55,275 nt of DNA, taken from a virus. Of this stretch, positions 1 through 7,545 are shown in pieces; the stretch's first letter is position 1; every line of letters begins with the position of its first letter. Below the pieces are notes generated by a model, which was given only the letters and a program-made list of their open reading frames with translations, was not told the DNA's origin and did no database searches. Made by a program: the position numbers and the translations under genes. The stretch is taken from the IMG/VR virus record IMGVR_UViG_3300005534_000016, positions 1-55,275 of that record; one strand, 5' to 3'.

Positions 1-100
1 TGGCCCGATTCACGAAACTTTTGGTACAGGATCGGCAGGATATTCAGCACATCCCCGTTTTTGGAATTCTGCACGTAACACGTCCGCTCATCCGTCGGGT
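1..100. repeat. Terminal direct duplication, copy 1 (assembly overlap)
   Basis: These 100 bases are identical to 55176-55275. An exact overlap of a round length at both contig ends is the usual signature of a circular molecule opened by an assembler, so the unit genome is about 55,175 bp. A real 100-bp terminal repeat is less likely because the duplication lies inside a coding frame that continues smoothly across the joint. Confidence 0.93.
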
Positions 101-269
101 TAAAAGCTGGTCCTGTCGATACCGGCGGTTTCGGAACAGCCGGTGCGGGCATGGCAACTCCTGCCGGCATATTTGCCACCGTCAACGCCGCCGGGCGCGG
201 CACGCCCGAACCCGGCACGATCAAACGCGTTGGCGGCGCTCCGACACGATTTTTAAAATCAGGTGGCAT
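1..269 (-). CDS. GT9-like / GH130-like fusion protein, 5' part (continues at 55175)
   Basis: This is the first part of the gene whose remainder is annotated at 53645-55275. The ATG at 269-267 follows a purine-rich GAAAGAGAG about 12 nt upstream, itself the tail of a hairpin element. The frame stays open through base 1 and into the duplicated end. Joined, the protein is 599 aa, 65 residues longer than the frame visible at the far end alone. The added N-terminus is rich in Pro, Ala and Val and looks like a flexible tail or linker rather than a signal peptide. Confidence 0.85.
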   Translation of the reverse strand, partial: MPPDFKNRVGAPPTRLIVPGSGVPRPAALTVANMPAGVAMPAPAVPKPPVSTGPAFNPTDERTCYVQNSKNGDVLNILPILYQKFRESG

Positions 270-285
270 GGTAATTTAATCACTC

Positions 286-370
286 TCTTTCAAGGCCCAC
301 CGCACAAGATTCCCCCAACGGCCCCCGGCGGCCTCGCCGGCTATGCCGGGCCGCCTCCGGTGTTGGGGAC
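286..370 (-). repeat. Hairpin/GGGGGA element 1, upstream of glycan cassette
   Basis: Read on the minus strand this is a two-tier GC-rich hairpin (CCAACACCGG ... CCGTTGG with an inner arm), then GGGGGAATC, about 12 nt, then GGGCCTTGAAAGAGAG, and 16 nt later the ATG of the GT9/GH130 gene. It matches elements at 2715, 13672, 17409, 36809, 37266, 48535 and 49227. The hairpin also holds the stop codon of the gene at 341-583. Confidence 0.75.
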
Positions 371-583
371 AAAAAAGTTGTAACCGGTGGCGTCATAACT
401 ATTGAAACTTTGGGCACCCGCAAAAACCACCAAGACTGGATTCTTCAAAGCCGTTGAGTTATTTGCATCAGTCACCAAGGAAATCTCCAAAGGCGTTTTC
501 GGATACCAGTCAAACACGAGAATGCGAACATCCGCATTATTGGGATAACCGGCTAAAATATTGCGTAAATCACTGACTAACAT
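341..583 (-). CDS. Hypothetical protein, 80 aa
   Basis: No family recognised. The N-terminal half (MLVSDLRNILAGYPNNADVR) resembles small phage proteins that start with a helix and then an ADVRI strand, but no function follows from that. The start overlaps the end of the GroES-like gene by 14 nt, so the two are probably translationally coupled. The last codons (VPNTGGGPA) are written by the hairpin of the downstream element. It is the last gene of the head operon before the glycan cassette. Confidence 0.6.
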   Translation of the reverse strand: MLVSDLRNILAGYPNNADVRILVFDWYPKTPLEISLVTDANNSTALKNPVLVVFAGAQSFNSYDATGYNFFVPNTGGGPA

Positions 584-848
584 AAATCACCGCCAACACA
601 TCACTGATTTTAACTTGGGCCAGTGTGTAAGGTTCGCCCGGCACATTCAGCAACTGCTGCCGGTGAAAATCGTAAATCACGCGGTCCCCCTCGTTGAACT
701 CGCAGTGCGCCAATTCCGGCAGCGACTTAACCACTCCGGTACGGGGCAAGTCCCGAATACGGCAGCGCGGCAGGTGCAGGCCGCCCGGCGATTTTTCTTC
801 CACATCCCAATCCGGCAAAATCAAGCAATTTTGGCCCAACGCTTTCAT
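570..848 (-). CDS. GroES/Cpn10-like co-chaperonin
   Basis: The 92-aa length and segment order match GroES: an N-terminal strand (NCLILPDW), then VEEKSPGGLHLP as in the VETKSAGGI region before the mobile loop, TGVV, EGDRVIYD, and a C-terminal SDVLAVI like GroES SDILAIV. Co-chaperonins cap the host GroEL chamber; phage versions such as T4 gp31 enlarge it for capsid protein folding. The position just after the scaffold gene fits that role. The mobile loop looks short and divergent, so partnership with host GroEL is inferred, not shown. Confidence 0.75.
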   Translation of the reverse strand: MKALGQNCLILPDWDVEEKSPGGLHLPRCRIRDLPRTGVVKSLPELAHCEFNEGDRVIYDFHRQQLLNVPGEPYTLAQVKISDVLAVIYVSQ

Positions 849-854
849 TTTGTT

Positions 855-880
855 TTATTGGTGTTTATTCGTGATTAAAA
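855..880 (-). promoter_or_regulatory. CACGAAT-type leader repeat before the co-chaperonin gene
   Basis: The minus strand reads TTTTAATCACGAATAAACAC and CAATAAAACAAAATG follows, ending in the start codon at 848. A near copy with three mismatches in 26 nt lies at 5498-5530, again ending in a start codon. Neither has a Shine-Dalgarno sequence. It probably acts in translation initiation or is a host-derived intergenic repeat. Confidence 0.5.
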
Positions 881-881
881 A

Positions 882-2159
882 TCACTTTTTATTCAGCCGA
901 TCAATTTCATCCGCCAAATCATCACTGCCACCGTCTTTTTTGGTTTCACCACCGCCGCCGCCCGTACCGCCCAAGTTGGAGGGATCGGACTTTTCAAACT
1001 TACCCAGTTGCTCTTCCAGTTCTTGGACACGGGCAGATAATCGGGTGTTATCCATGACCAAACGCGGAAACGCGCCCGCCATGGACCGGATCACCGCCGC
1101 CCGCGCCGCCCGGGTGTTAATGTCGTACTCCATCATTTTCCGGGACGACTCATCCACAAATCCAAACCCTTTTTTTAAAGCCTCCCTGGCTTCCGGTTGA
1201 TCTTCCGGCGCGGAAAAAATGTGCGGATAGGTCTTTTCCAAATGCCCGCTCATCTGCTCGATGAAACCGGAGACTTGTTGATTGGCCGCTTGCAGCTTTT
1301 GATTCCGCTGCGTAATTTCCGAAGCGTAACCGTTCCGTTTTTCTTCCACCGCCTTGGCCGCTTCCTTGCGGATCACCGCAATTTCCCGCGCCCATTGGAG
1401 GACCGCCTCCCGATCCTCGCCAAACAACTGTTTGGCAATCCGCATCCGTTCACTCGGCGGCGCGTCCGTCACCGCTAGCAAATCCTTGTTGGTGGCCTGA
1501 CGTTCCGAAAATTTCGGGTTGCCGGCCTCATCCGTGCCATCGGGATAACGGATGGTCATTCCCTTAATTTCTTCGCTCGCCTCACGCCACACCTCGTCAA
1601 ACCGATCCTGATATTTGGATTTGTACTCCGGGCTGGACGTGTAATCCCGGGAATACAATTCACTTTCCAATTCAGACAGCCTTTTGGTAGCCGCCTCATG
1701 CAATTTTAAATCTTCATCCGTCCAATAACGCCGCTTCTCAAACGACGCCATCTGTTCCTGTAACTCACTGATTCGTTTCTCCCGTTCCCGTACCGTGCCA
1801 CCGACGGTTTCTTTCAGCCGTTTCAATTCCTTGCGCAAATCTTGGGCGGATAACTTCGGATCATCCGGGTCCAACTCCTTTGGTAGCGCAGCCGCCGGTG
1901 CCGCTTTGGCCGGTGCGGGTTTGGGTGTTTCCTTGGCGGGCGCAGACGCTGGCGGCTTGGGCTGGGCTGGCGGTGTTTCGCTGGCGGGTTTAGGCGGCGT
2001 TGCGGCAGCCGGGGCGGGTTCGGTCGGCGTTTCTACCGGTGCCGCCGATGGCTTCGGCGTCAATGTCGCCATCAAATCCGTCACCATTTCATTGCTCCCC
2101 GGTGACTCACCACCGCTAACCGGCGGCAACGGAGCCAAATTCACTTGATCTTGTGGCAT
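882..2159 (-). CDS. Scaffold-like head assembly protein, 425 aa
   Basis: The protein has a long Pro/Ala/Lys-rich N-terminal tail (about 30-95), then charged, heptad-like helices (about 100-170 and 250-310), and an acidic and Gly-rich C-terminus ending in IDRLNKK. It has few hydrophobic core segments and no enzyme motif. This composition, with a position between portal and co-chaperonin, is typical of phage scaffolding proteins, which template procapsid assembly and then leave. The capsid gene would normally be next but is displaced by the glycan cassette. Assignment rests on composition and synteny. Confidence 0.65.
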   Translation of the reverse strand: MPQDQVNLAPLPPVSGGESPGSNEMVTDLMATLTPKPSAAPVETPTEPAPAAATPPKPASETPPAQPKPPASAPAKETPKPAPAKAAPAAALPKELDPDDPKLSAQDLRKELKRLKETVGGTVREREKRISELQEQMASFEKRRYWTDEDLKLHEAATKRLSELESELYSRDYTSSPEYKSKYQDRFDEVWREASEEIKGMTIRYPDGTDEAGNPKFSERQATNKDLLAVTDAPPSERMRIAKQLFGEDREAVLQWAREIAVIRKEAAKAVEEKRNGYASEITQRNQKLQAANQQVSGFIEQMSGHLEKTYPHIFSAPEDQPEAREALKKGFGFVDESSRKMMEYDINTRAARAAVIRSMAGAFPRLVMDNTRLSARVQELEEQLGKFEKSDPSNLGGTGGGGGETKKDGGSDDLADEIDRLNKK

Positions 2160-2162
2160 AAA

Positions 2163-2411
2163 TTACTGGTCGAATGTTTCCAAGCTCTTGATTGGCAACT
2201 TGAGCGGCGGCGAACCTTTGTCCCACATATTTTGCAGCACGTGAATGAACGTGCGGGCTCCCTGGAGTTGTTCCGCCGTCGCGCCCAAATGCACCATTTC
2301 CGAGAGTGTGTAAATCAGCGACACCGTCAGCCATTGATCTTCCCGGTGCGTTTTCAATTCCTCGCTGGCCGCCGGCTGAAACTTTAAAAAATTTTCCTTG
2401 GGCGAAAGCAT
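2163..2411 (-). CDS. Hypothetical protein, 82 aa
   Basis: A small, mostly helical, soluble-looking protein without a recognisable motif. Its stop is 3 nt before the scaffold ATG and its start lies 2 nt after the stop of the 57-aa gene upstream, so it belongs to the portal-to-scaffold transcription unit. Small genes here in podoviruses are often minor head or regulatory proteins, but nothing in the sequence decides it. Confidence 0.6.
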   Translation of the reverse strand: MLSPKENFLKFQPAASEELKTHREDQWLTVSLIYTLSEMVHLGATAEQLQGARTFIHVLQNMWDKGSPPLKLPIKSLETFDQ

Positions 2412-2413
2412 GG

Positions 2414-2587
2414 TTATTTAGCGTTTAATTCACGGTCTAATTTCTTAAGCAGGTTGGGCAGTTCACAATGGACCAGAATGTTGACCACTCCCGTATGCGT
2501 GTAGGGGATGCGCGGATACATCCGTTTTTTCTTCGCTAAAAACTCATCCAAAGCTTTTTTATTTTCCGCCCACAACTCAACTTGCAT
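2414..2587 (-). CDS. Small hypothetical protein, 57 aa
   Basis: An open frame begins MQVELWAENKKALDEFLAKK and ends LKKLDRELNAK. It is rich in Lys and Glu, probably helical, with a short hydrophobic strand (VVNILVHCEL) in the middle. Its TAA is 2 nt from the ATG of the next gene, and it fills a space that would otherwise be empty in a compact operon. Function unknown. Confidence 0.55.
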   Translation of the reverse strand: MQVELWAENKKALDEFLAKKKRMYPRIPYTHTGVVNILVHCELPNLLKKLDRELNAK

Positions 2588-2600
2588 GGACGCTACTCAA

Positions 2601-2696
2601 TCATATCCAGTTAAACCTGTAAATAGAGCGAGATATACATACACCAATCAGACCCGCATGGTTATTGGTCCGAATCACTTTCACTTTGTTGGTCAA
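2601..2696 (-). CDS. Possible micro-protein, 31 aa, TTG start
   Basis: A short frame encodes a basic peptide containing KVKVIRTNNHAGLIG. The stop is 13 nt before the next ATG. The only start in frame near the upstream element is TTG at 2696, and no good ribosome site is visible. Composition looks protein-like, but a frame this short can be chance. The same stretch contains a GATATACA site at 2632-2639. Confidence 0.25.
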   Translation of the reverse strand: MTNKVKVIRTNNHAGLIGVCISRSIYRFNWI

Positions 2697-2714
2697 AAGT
2701 TTGTCAGAGCGTCT

Positions 2715-2769
2715 CTTTTTCAAGGCTCATCGCTTGAGGTTCCCCCATCGGGTGCAGGCTCCGCCTGCA
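2715..2769 (-). repeat. Hairpin/GGGGGA element 2, at the 3' end of portal
   Basis: Minus strand: GCAGGC-GGA-GCCTGC hairpin, ACCCGAT, GGGGGAACC, then GAGCCTTGAAAAAGAGA. The element overlaps the portal gene and writes its last residues, QAEPAPDGGTSSDEP and the stop. The element at 36809 writes a very similar tail, QAEPGPKGGVLRDGL, on an unrelated protein. Confidence 0.75.
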
Positions 2770-5089
2770 TTTGTTGAATTTGGGCCAGTCCCTCCAACAC
2801 CTGCCGCGCATTTTCGTGCGCCAACTCCATATGATGCCGCGCATCCTCCCGTTGTAATTCTGCTGCCAGTTGCAAATTTTGCCGTTGCTGTTCCAAGGCA
2901 AAATCCACCTGTTTTTGTTTCAGCTTCAACGCCGCGCTCGATTGCGCAATGGCCGCTTTCGTCTTGGCCATCAAAATAGCACCCTGCGCCTGCGCCGCCG
3001 CCTTGGGATCACCCTGCGCCTGCTGTTGCTGCGCCTGTTTTTGTTGCATCGTCCGTTGGGCAATGCCCTTTACCAGGTTGATGATTTGGCCCAACCCGTC
3101 ACTCATCCGCTTGACCAGTTGTTTCTGGCTTTGATCGGCGGAAATCACCCCGATATGCTGCTGAATGTTCTGGCCCACCGTCGAAAGGCCCACCAATTCC
3201 TCCATCGTCGTCACGCCGCCCTGTTGCATGATTCGTTGCGTCACCGCCGCCATCATGCGCAGCAAGGTCATCACATAACCCTCGTAGTCGATCCCCTGGC
3301 GCACCGCCGTTTGATTGCCGGTCATCAAAGTGCCAAACACATTTTCGGCGGAAATCGTGCCACTGGTGGACTGCGGTTTAGCCATCGGCACCAGCATATT
3401 CGCCTTGTCGAAATCGTTCAGCAAGGTGCCCCACACCAGCCGGCCAATCGTCGGTTGCACCGAGGGTTCAAACGCCGTTCGATTTTGCCACAACACCAAC
3501 GCTTGCTGTTGCGCCTCCGTTTTGTCACCGCCGCCGAGGACACGTTCCGGGCTCGTCCGCCATTTGGTATGATCCAGGATAAATTCTTCGGGAATACCGT
3601 CCATGCGGCAGGCTTTTTGAAACGCCTTCACTTCGGGATCGGACGATCCTTTTTTGCAAAAACGCCGCACGATTTCCTGATAATAAAAACCCTCTTGCAA
3701 ATAGAGGGCCACGATCATCGCCGATACCATCACATTGGCTTGGTTCAATTTGATCGTCGCTTCCTTGGCCGTCATCGTCTTTTCGCTGCCATCATCCGGG
3801 CTCGCCACATAAGACGAGGCGTTGGTTTGCATGATCTGGCCCATTTGCCCAATGGCTTCCTGGACCAAATTGGAATCAATCTCCTGCCGATCCGCCCGGG
3901 GAACGATCTGCAACCCTTCCGGCAGCACCCCGTATTGGGACAACACAATTTGCTTGAGCCGATCCCGGTCGGACGGGTCTTGGATGCGGAAATACATCTT
4001 AAGGTGTTCAAACACCGATTGCACAAACTCACACCGCAACCGGTTCAACGTTTCAATCGGGGCATACAAATCCACGCCCAACCCACGCACAGAATGGTAT
4101 TTCAACGGAGCGACATAATTATTGTCCCCAAATTGAAGATTCAAAATTTCGCTGATATTTTCCGCAAACGGCTCCGTTTCATCGAAAATAAACCCGCTGC
4201 TGGGCTTCACATCCCCGTAAGCCTCCCGCAGGATCATCTTGCGAAACCATTTCTTGGGCTCATCCACCTGCTGATAAAAAAACCAACGGGCGCGGATTTT
4301 GGGCACCGCATCCGTATAATAATAGCCCCGGTTTTCCTTCCAAATGTTGGTCATTGCCTCCGGTTGATCCCGCCAGGTCGGCGGCACACCTTCACTATAA
4401 ATCCCCTTCATGGCCACGAGGATTTTCTCGATCATTTTTTTGTTCCAACCCGGCTTGGTTTTGTCCCCGTCCATGATGTCAATTAACTCACCCGGTGTCA
4501 GATACTGGTTCACTGCGAAGTAACGGCAATTGCCCAAGTCGCAATAGGTTTCGGTGGGAATCAGCAAATCTTCCAAGCCGACAAAACGCGGCATCCAGCG
4601 AAAATCATTGGCCCACAACAACGCGCCAATCCCGTGCATGGCAATCGTGGCGTTCCGATTTTTGATCACGTAATAATGTTTTCGGCCCGATTCCCCGCGT
4701 TGCAACGGTTTTTGAATATTGGCGGTAAATTTCTGGGACCATTCATCCCTTTTATCAAGCTGGCCATCCTCCAGCGTGCAGTTAAACAGGATGCCGGGAT
4801 GCAATAACGCCTGGTTCAACTGATTCATGGCGTCGCGCATGATCCGTTTACCCTCGCCCCAGTTCACATTGATGACAATGCCGTGTTTCTCGCATTCCTC
4901 ATCCGTGTAAGGCCGTTTGCCGTTGAACAACCCGTCAATCTTGGCGCGGTCACTGGCGCGGAGGCGTTCCACGTCCTCCATGGGCTTGATCACGCCCAGC
5001 ACTTTTTCCACCGAAGAAAATTCGTTGGTAAAATCGTCCGGTTTATCGTCATCGGCCTTTTTGCCTTTGTCCCAGTTATCGTTACTCAT
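2720..5089 (-). CDS. Portal protein, 789 aa
   Basis: A large protein of the size of P22-type portals. The N-terminal two thirds is an alpha/beta body rich in Trp and Tyr. From about residue 640 there is a long Gln/Ala-rich helical region (QRTMQQKQAQQQQAQ and following), as in podovirus portals with a C-terminal barrel reaching into the head. It would form the dodecameric vertex through which the terminase packs DNA. It sits upstream of the scaffold and downstream of zinc-finger genes. The C-terminal 15 residues derive from an interspersed hairpin element. Identification is by size, composition and position. Confidence 0.75.
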   Translation of the reverse strand: MSNDNWDKGKKADDDKPDDFTNEFSSVEKVLGVIKPMEDVERLRASDRAKIDGLFNGKRPYTDEECEKHGIVINVNWGEGKRIMRDAMNQLNQALLHPGILFNCTLEDGQLDKRDEWSQKFTANIQKPLQRGESGRKHYYVIKNRNATIAMHGIGALLWANDFRWMPRFVGLEDLLIPTETYCDLGNCRYFAVNQYLTPGELIDIMDGDKTKPGWNKKMIEKILVAMKGIYSEGVPPTWRDQPEAMTNIWKENRGYYYTDAVPKIRARWFFYQQVDEPKKWFRKMILREAYGDVKPSSGFIFDETEPFAENISEILNLQFGDNNYVAPLKYHSVRGLGVDLYAPIETLNRLRCEFVQSVFEHLKMYFRIQDPSDRDRLKQIVLSQYGVLPEGLQIVPRADRQEIDSNLVQEAIGQMGQIMQTNASSYVASPDDGSEKTMTAKEATIKLNQANVMVSAMIVALYLQEGFYYQEIVRRFCKKGSSDPEVKAFQKACRMDGIPEEFILDHTKWRTSPERVLGGGDKTEAQQQALVLWQNRTAFEPSVQPTIGRLVWGTLLNDFDKANMLVPMAKPQSTSGTISAENVFGTLMTGNQTAVRQGIDYEGYVMTLLRMMAAVTQRIMQQGGVTTMEELVGLSTVGQNIQQHIGVISADQSQKQLVKRMSDGLGQIINLVKGIAQRTMQQKQAQQQQAQGDPKAAAQAQGAILMAKTKAAIAQSSAALKLKQKQVDFALEQQRQNLQLAAELQREDARHHMELAHENARQVLEGLAQIQQMQAEPAPDGGTSSDEP

Positions 5090-5094
5090 AAAAT

Positions 5095-5496
5095 TTAATC
5101 ATGGGCGTCGGTACTTGACCGCTCCAAAAGTTTTCTCTTCCAGCAAAACACCGGATATTTGTCCGCTTCCGATTTGGCGTAATTTTTGGTAAACAATTCA
5201 TTCGGGCACCAGACCATCAGCCGGATACAGCAATCACACACGTCACAAGTATGCAAATCCGCTTCACCGTGCACCGTCAACTCCAGGTGATTTTTCAATT
5301 CCGCCTGCCGTTTGATTTCACTGGCAATTGTTTCGGTAAGATACAAGCTGTCGATGTTTCGCCGGCAATGCCGGCAAATGTCGGCTCGCGCCTGGGCGAC
5401 GGGCGTTTCGACCGGCAGATGATCCGCGCTCCCCAGCCAGTCACGCAGGATGGACACACCATCCACGTAATGTTTGAGACGATCAAAAATTTTCAT
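5095..5496 (-). CDS. Cys-rich putative zinc-binding protein, 133 aa
   Basis: Two cysteine clusters are visible: CRHCRR near residue 41, and CDVCDCCIRLMVWCP near 83-97 followed by CW at about 118. These suggest one or two metal sites. It starts directly behind a CACGAAT-type leader and ends 5 nt before the portal ATG. Role unknown; the place next to the portal gene suggests a head-related or regulatory role. Confidence 0.6.
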   Translation of the reverse strand: MKIFDRLKHYVDGVSILRDWLGSADHLPVETPVAQARADICRHCRRNIDSLYLTETIASEIKRQAELKNHLELTVHGEADLHTCDVCDCCIRLMVWCPNELFTKNYAKSEADKYPVFCWKRKLLERSSTDAHD

Positions 5497-5497
5497 T

Positions 5498-5530
5498 AGT
5501 GTTTATTGGTGTCCATTCGTGGTTAAAAAC
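5498..5530 (-). promoter_or_regulatory. CACGAAT-type leader repeat, copy 2
   Basis: Minus strand: GTTTTTAACCACGAATGGAC followed by ACCAATAAACACTAATG, where the last ATG is the start of the 133-aa gene. It is a near duplicate of 855-880. No Shine-Dalgarno sequence is present between the repeat and the start codon. Confidence 0.5.
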
Positions 5531-5936
5531 TTTTCTTGCATTGCGGACAATCATATCCGTTCACTTTGGCTCCGCCGCACGTCTTGCAATAGCGCGGGAT
5601 AAGTTGGCACCCGCACGCCGGACACTTGTTGTCCGCCGGCGCAACCTGTGGCAATGGAATATTCATCTGCGGTTTGGTCTCATCGTAACACCAGTTGGGA
5701 TCGTTCCCCAACCGGGCACAGTTGAACTGGATAATCTCCGCGCCCACCGCATTAAAATTGAGCGAGGACGCATCCTTGACCGGATCGTAAATCAACGGAT
5801 TTTGCTTCCGAAACGCCAGCACCTCTTTGATCCGGTCATTGAGCGACGTATGATCATCCAACCATTTCATGGCCGAGACACGCGGGTCTTGAAATCGAAT
5901 GCCACCGGGCGGCATGCCGTTGTTTTTAAATCTCAT
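5523..5936 (-). CDS. Zinc-ribbon protein, 137 aa
   Basis: The last 35 residues hold three cysteine pairs, CPACGC, YCKTCGG and CPQCKK, a classic double zinc-ribbon arrangement. The N-terminal 100 residues are mixed helix and strand, unrecognised. The start overlaps the stop of the ATP-grasp gene by ATGA, so the two are coupled. It could bind nucleic acid or be a structural metal-binding piece of the portal region. Confidence 0.65.
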   Translation of the reverse strand: MRFKNNGMPPGGIRFQDPRVSAMKWLDDHTSLNDRIKEVLAFRKQNPLIYDPVKDASSLNFNAVGAEIIQFNCARLGNDPNWCYDETKPQMNIPLPQVAPADNKCPACGCQLIPRYCKTCGGAKVNGYDCPQCKKSF

Positions 5937-7147
5937 AGCGATTCTTCCAAGGTTTTGACCGCCTTCGTCAGGGAGTCCGTTTCAATTTCCAAGTCATAAC
6001 CCTTGATCTTTTCCGCCCGTTCCTGCGCCGCTTTACAAGCGGCTTCCGGGCTGTCACCGAAACCCACCACGCTGCCCAATTGCTTCATTTTGGCGAGTTG
6101 CGGCACGATGTAATCCTTGCCGTTGATTCGGCAATGATTGTAAAGTTTCAGGTAAGGCCGGATTTCCTCGGGAAATTCGAGGCAGGTCACATGCTCCTCC
6201 GCCCATTCCGAACAGATGATGATTTGGGCGGCGTATTTGGCCAACCATTCACCGTGCACCAAGTGACCCTCCGCCCCTTGATATAATACGTCGGCGATGT
6301 TCGTCATCGCCCCGCAAATGACTTCCCCGGCCGGCGACGCATGACGACAGGTCGTATCAATCAAAAATTCATTGCGCAATTCGGTCGAAAAAAACTGGCG
6401 GTAACCGTCCATATGATAGGACAGTTTGGTGTTCACCGTTTTGACCTCATCCGGCAGTTCATCATAATTCAATAACTTGCCAAAATATGCCTTGTCCTTT
6501 TCTTCCGCCCCAAACCAGGCCGAATTGGGAAACTCACCGTCAATGCAATAGCCGTCGTAACCCAGTTCTTGAGCATCTGGAATGGATTTTTCAGCAATAA
6601 AGGTGGTGACCTCCATCATCGCCCCGTAACGTGCCTGCAAGTCGTCCAATTGACCCTTCACCAGGTCATAATTTTGCGCATGAAACGTTTCCCCCAACCC
6701 GCGCAGAGCGGACACCTTGATAAAAACGTCTTCATTGGTTTGTAGATATTCCCGCAAGGCGTCCAATCCAAAAATCTGGTCCGCCTGATTCACCGGCAAA
6801 CCAACCCGGCCCAGTAATTCATGAGTACGCCAACGGCCCAGTTCCAAATCCGAACGTGCCCCGCCACCCCACACTCGTTTCCCTTGGCTCCGCAAATATT
6901 CCTGCAAATCACCATTCCAACAGTCTGGGAAGACAAACAGGTCATATTGATCAATTACCGGCCACAGGTATTTCACCCGATCAATGCCGTCCAACCCGCT
7001 GCCGACAATCAACTCACGGCCATCCGGGAAAGACGATTGCCAATCACAGAAATAACCCACCTTGCCGAAGTGCTGCACCAAAAGTTCAGCCAACGACACA
7101 AACAGGCCGTTATCAATCACCAAAACACTTTTGTCTTTGTAATTCAT
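5933..7147 (-). CDS. ATP-grasp (PurD/GARS-like) enzyme, 404 aa
   Basis: An N-terminal Rossmann-like start (SVLVIDNG) is followed by GGGARSDLELGRWRTHELLG (94-113), the entry to an ATP-grasp domain as in phosphoribosylamine-glycine ligase, then VFIKVSALRGLGET (141-154) with the expected ATP-binding Lys and Glu. The C-terminus (EAACKAAQERAEKIKG) resembles the PurD tail. ATP-grasp enzymes join a carboxylate to an amine through an acyl-phosphate. Substrate unknown; it lies among head genes, coupled to its neighbours by ATGA overlaps on both sides, so it may modify a virion protein or a nucleotide. Confidence 0.7.
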   Translation of the reverse strand: MNYKDKSVLVIDNGLFVSLAELLVQHFGKVGYFCDWQSSFPDGRELIVGSGLDGIDRVKYLWPVIDQYDLFVFPDCWNGDLQEYLRSQGKRVWGGGARSDLELGRWRTHELLGRVGLPVNQADQIFGLDALREYLQTNEDVFIKVSALRGLGETFHAQNYDLVKGQLDDLQARYGAMMEVTTFIAEKSIPDAQELGYDGYCIDGEFPNSAWFGAEEKDKAYFGKLLNYDELPDEVKTVNTKLSYHMDGYRQFFSTELRNEFLIDTTCRHASPAGEVICGAMTNIADVLYQGAEGHLVHGEWLAKYAAQIIICSEWAEEHVTCLEFPEEIRPYLKLYNHCRINGKDYIVPQLAKMKQLGSVVGFGDSPEAACKAAQERAEKIKGYDLEIETDSLTKAVKTLEESL

Positions 7148-7545
7148 GCGTCAGCCACATTCCTTTCGTGATCCTTCCAAGACAAATCACTCCGCGAACA
7201 AACCTCGCGTTCCACCCAGGTAGCGCCCAGGTGTTGAACCGCATACGGAGCCCGCGAATCATCGCCCGGCTCGTCGGTATCCGCGTGTTTGCCGGCGTCC
7301 CGTTCCGCTTCAAACTTCAAATCAAACGCCGTCACTTGCGTCTCACTAATGTCCGCTTGCAAACATTGCACCGCCTCAAAACATTCATGAATGGCCACGG
7401 CCAATTCACTCCGGTAATCGGCCATGCGGGATACGCGAATTTCCAACGTATCCGATTCGGCGTCATACAACCAATCACCCACGGTGGGGTAACGTTGATT
7501 TTCCGGTTCAATCGGTCGGATCAAAATTTTAGGGATGTGATTCAT
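7144..7545 (-). CDS. Conserved-type phage protein with HExxE motif, 133 aa
   Basis: The start at 7545 (MNHIPKILIRP) overlaps the end of the 1307-aa gene by 17 nt. An upstream extension is possible but would overlap it more. The core AIHECFEAVQC, then AFDL, EPGDDSRAPY and QHLGATWVER, follows a pattern I recall from small phage proteins. The HECFE motif looks like a helical metal site, but no third ligand is clear. Function unknown. It is coupled by ATGA to the ATP-grasp gene. Confidence 0.6.
   Translation of the reverse strand: MNHIPKILIRPIEPENQRYPTVGDWLYDAESDTLEIRVSRMADYRSELAVAIHECFEAVQCLQADISETQVTAFDLKFEAERDAGKHADTDEPGDDSRAPYAVQHLGATWVEREVCSRSDLSWKDHERNVADA

Noticed and set aside
286-316. 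GGGGGA...TTTGAAA box as an ordinary sigma-70 promoter
   Set aside because: TTGAAA could be a -35, but no consistent -10 follows at 16-18 nt across the copies. Treated as an element of unknown function.
2870-4486. 538-codon open frame on the plus strand opposite the portal gene
   Set aside because: Arg/His/Leu-rich composition typical of the antisense of a real gene, no ribosome site, and the portal frame fits the surrounding operon.
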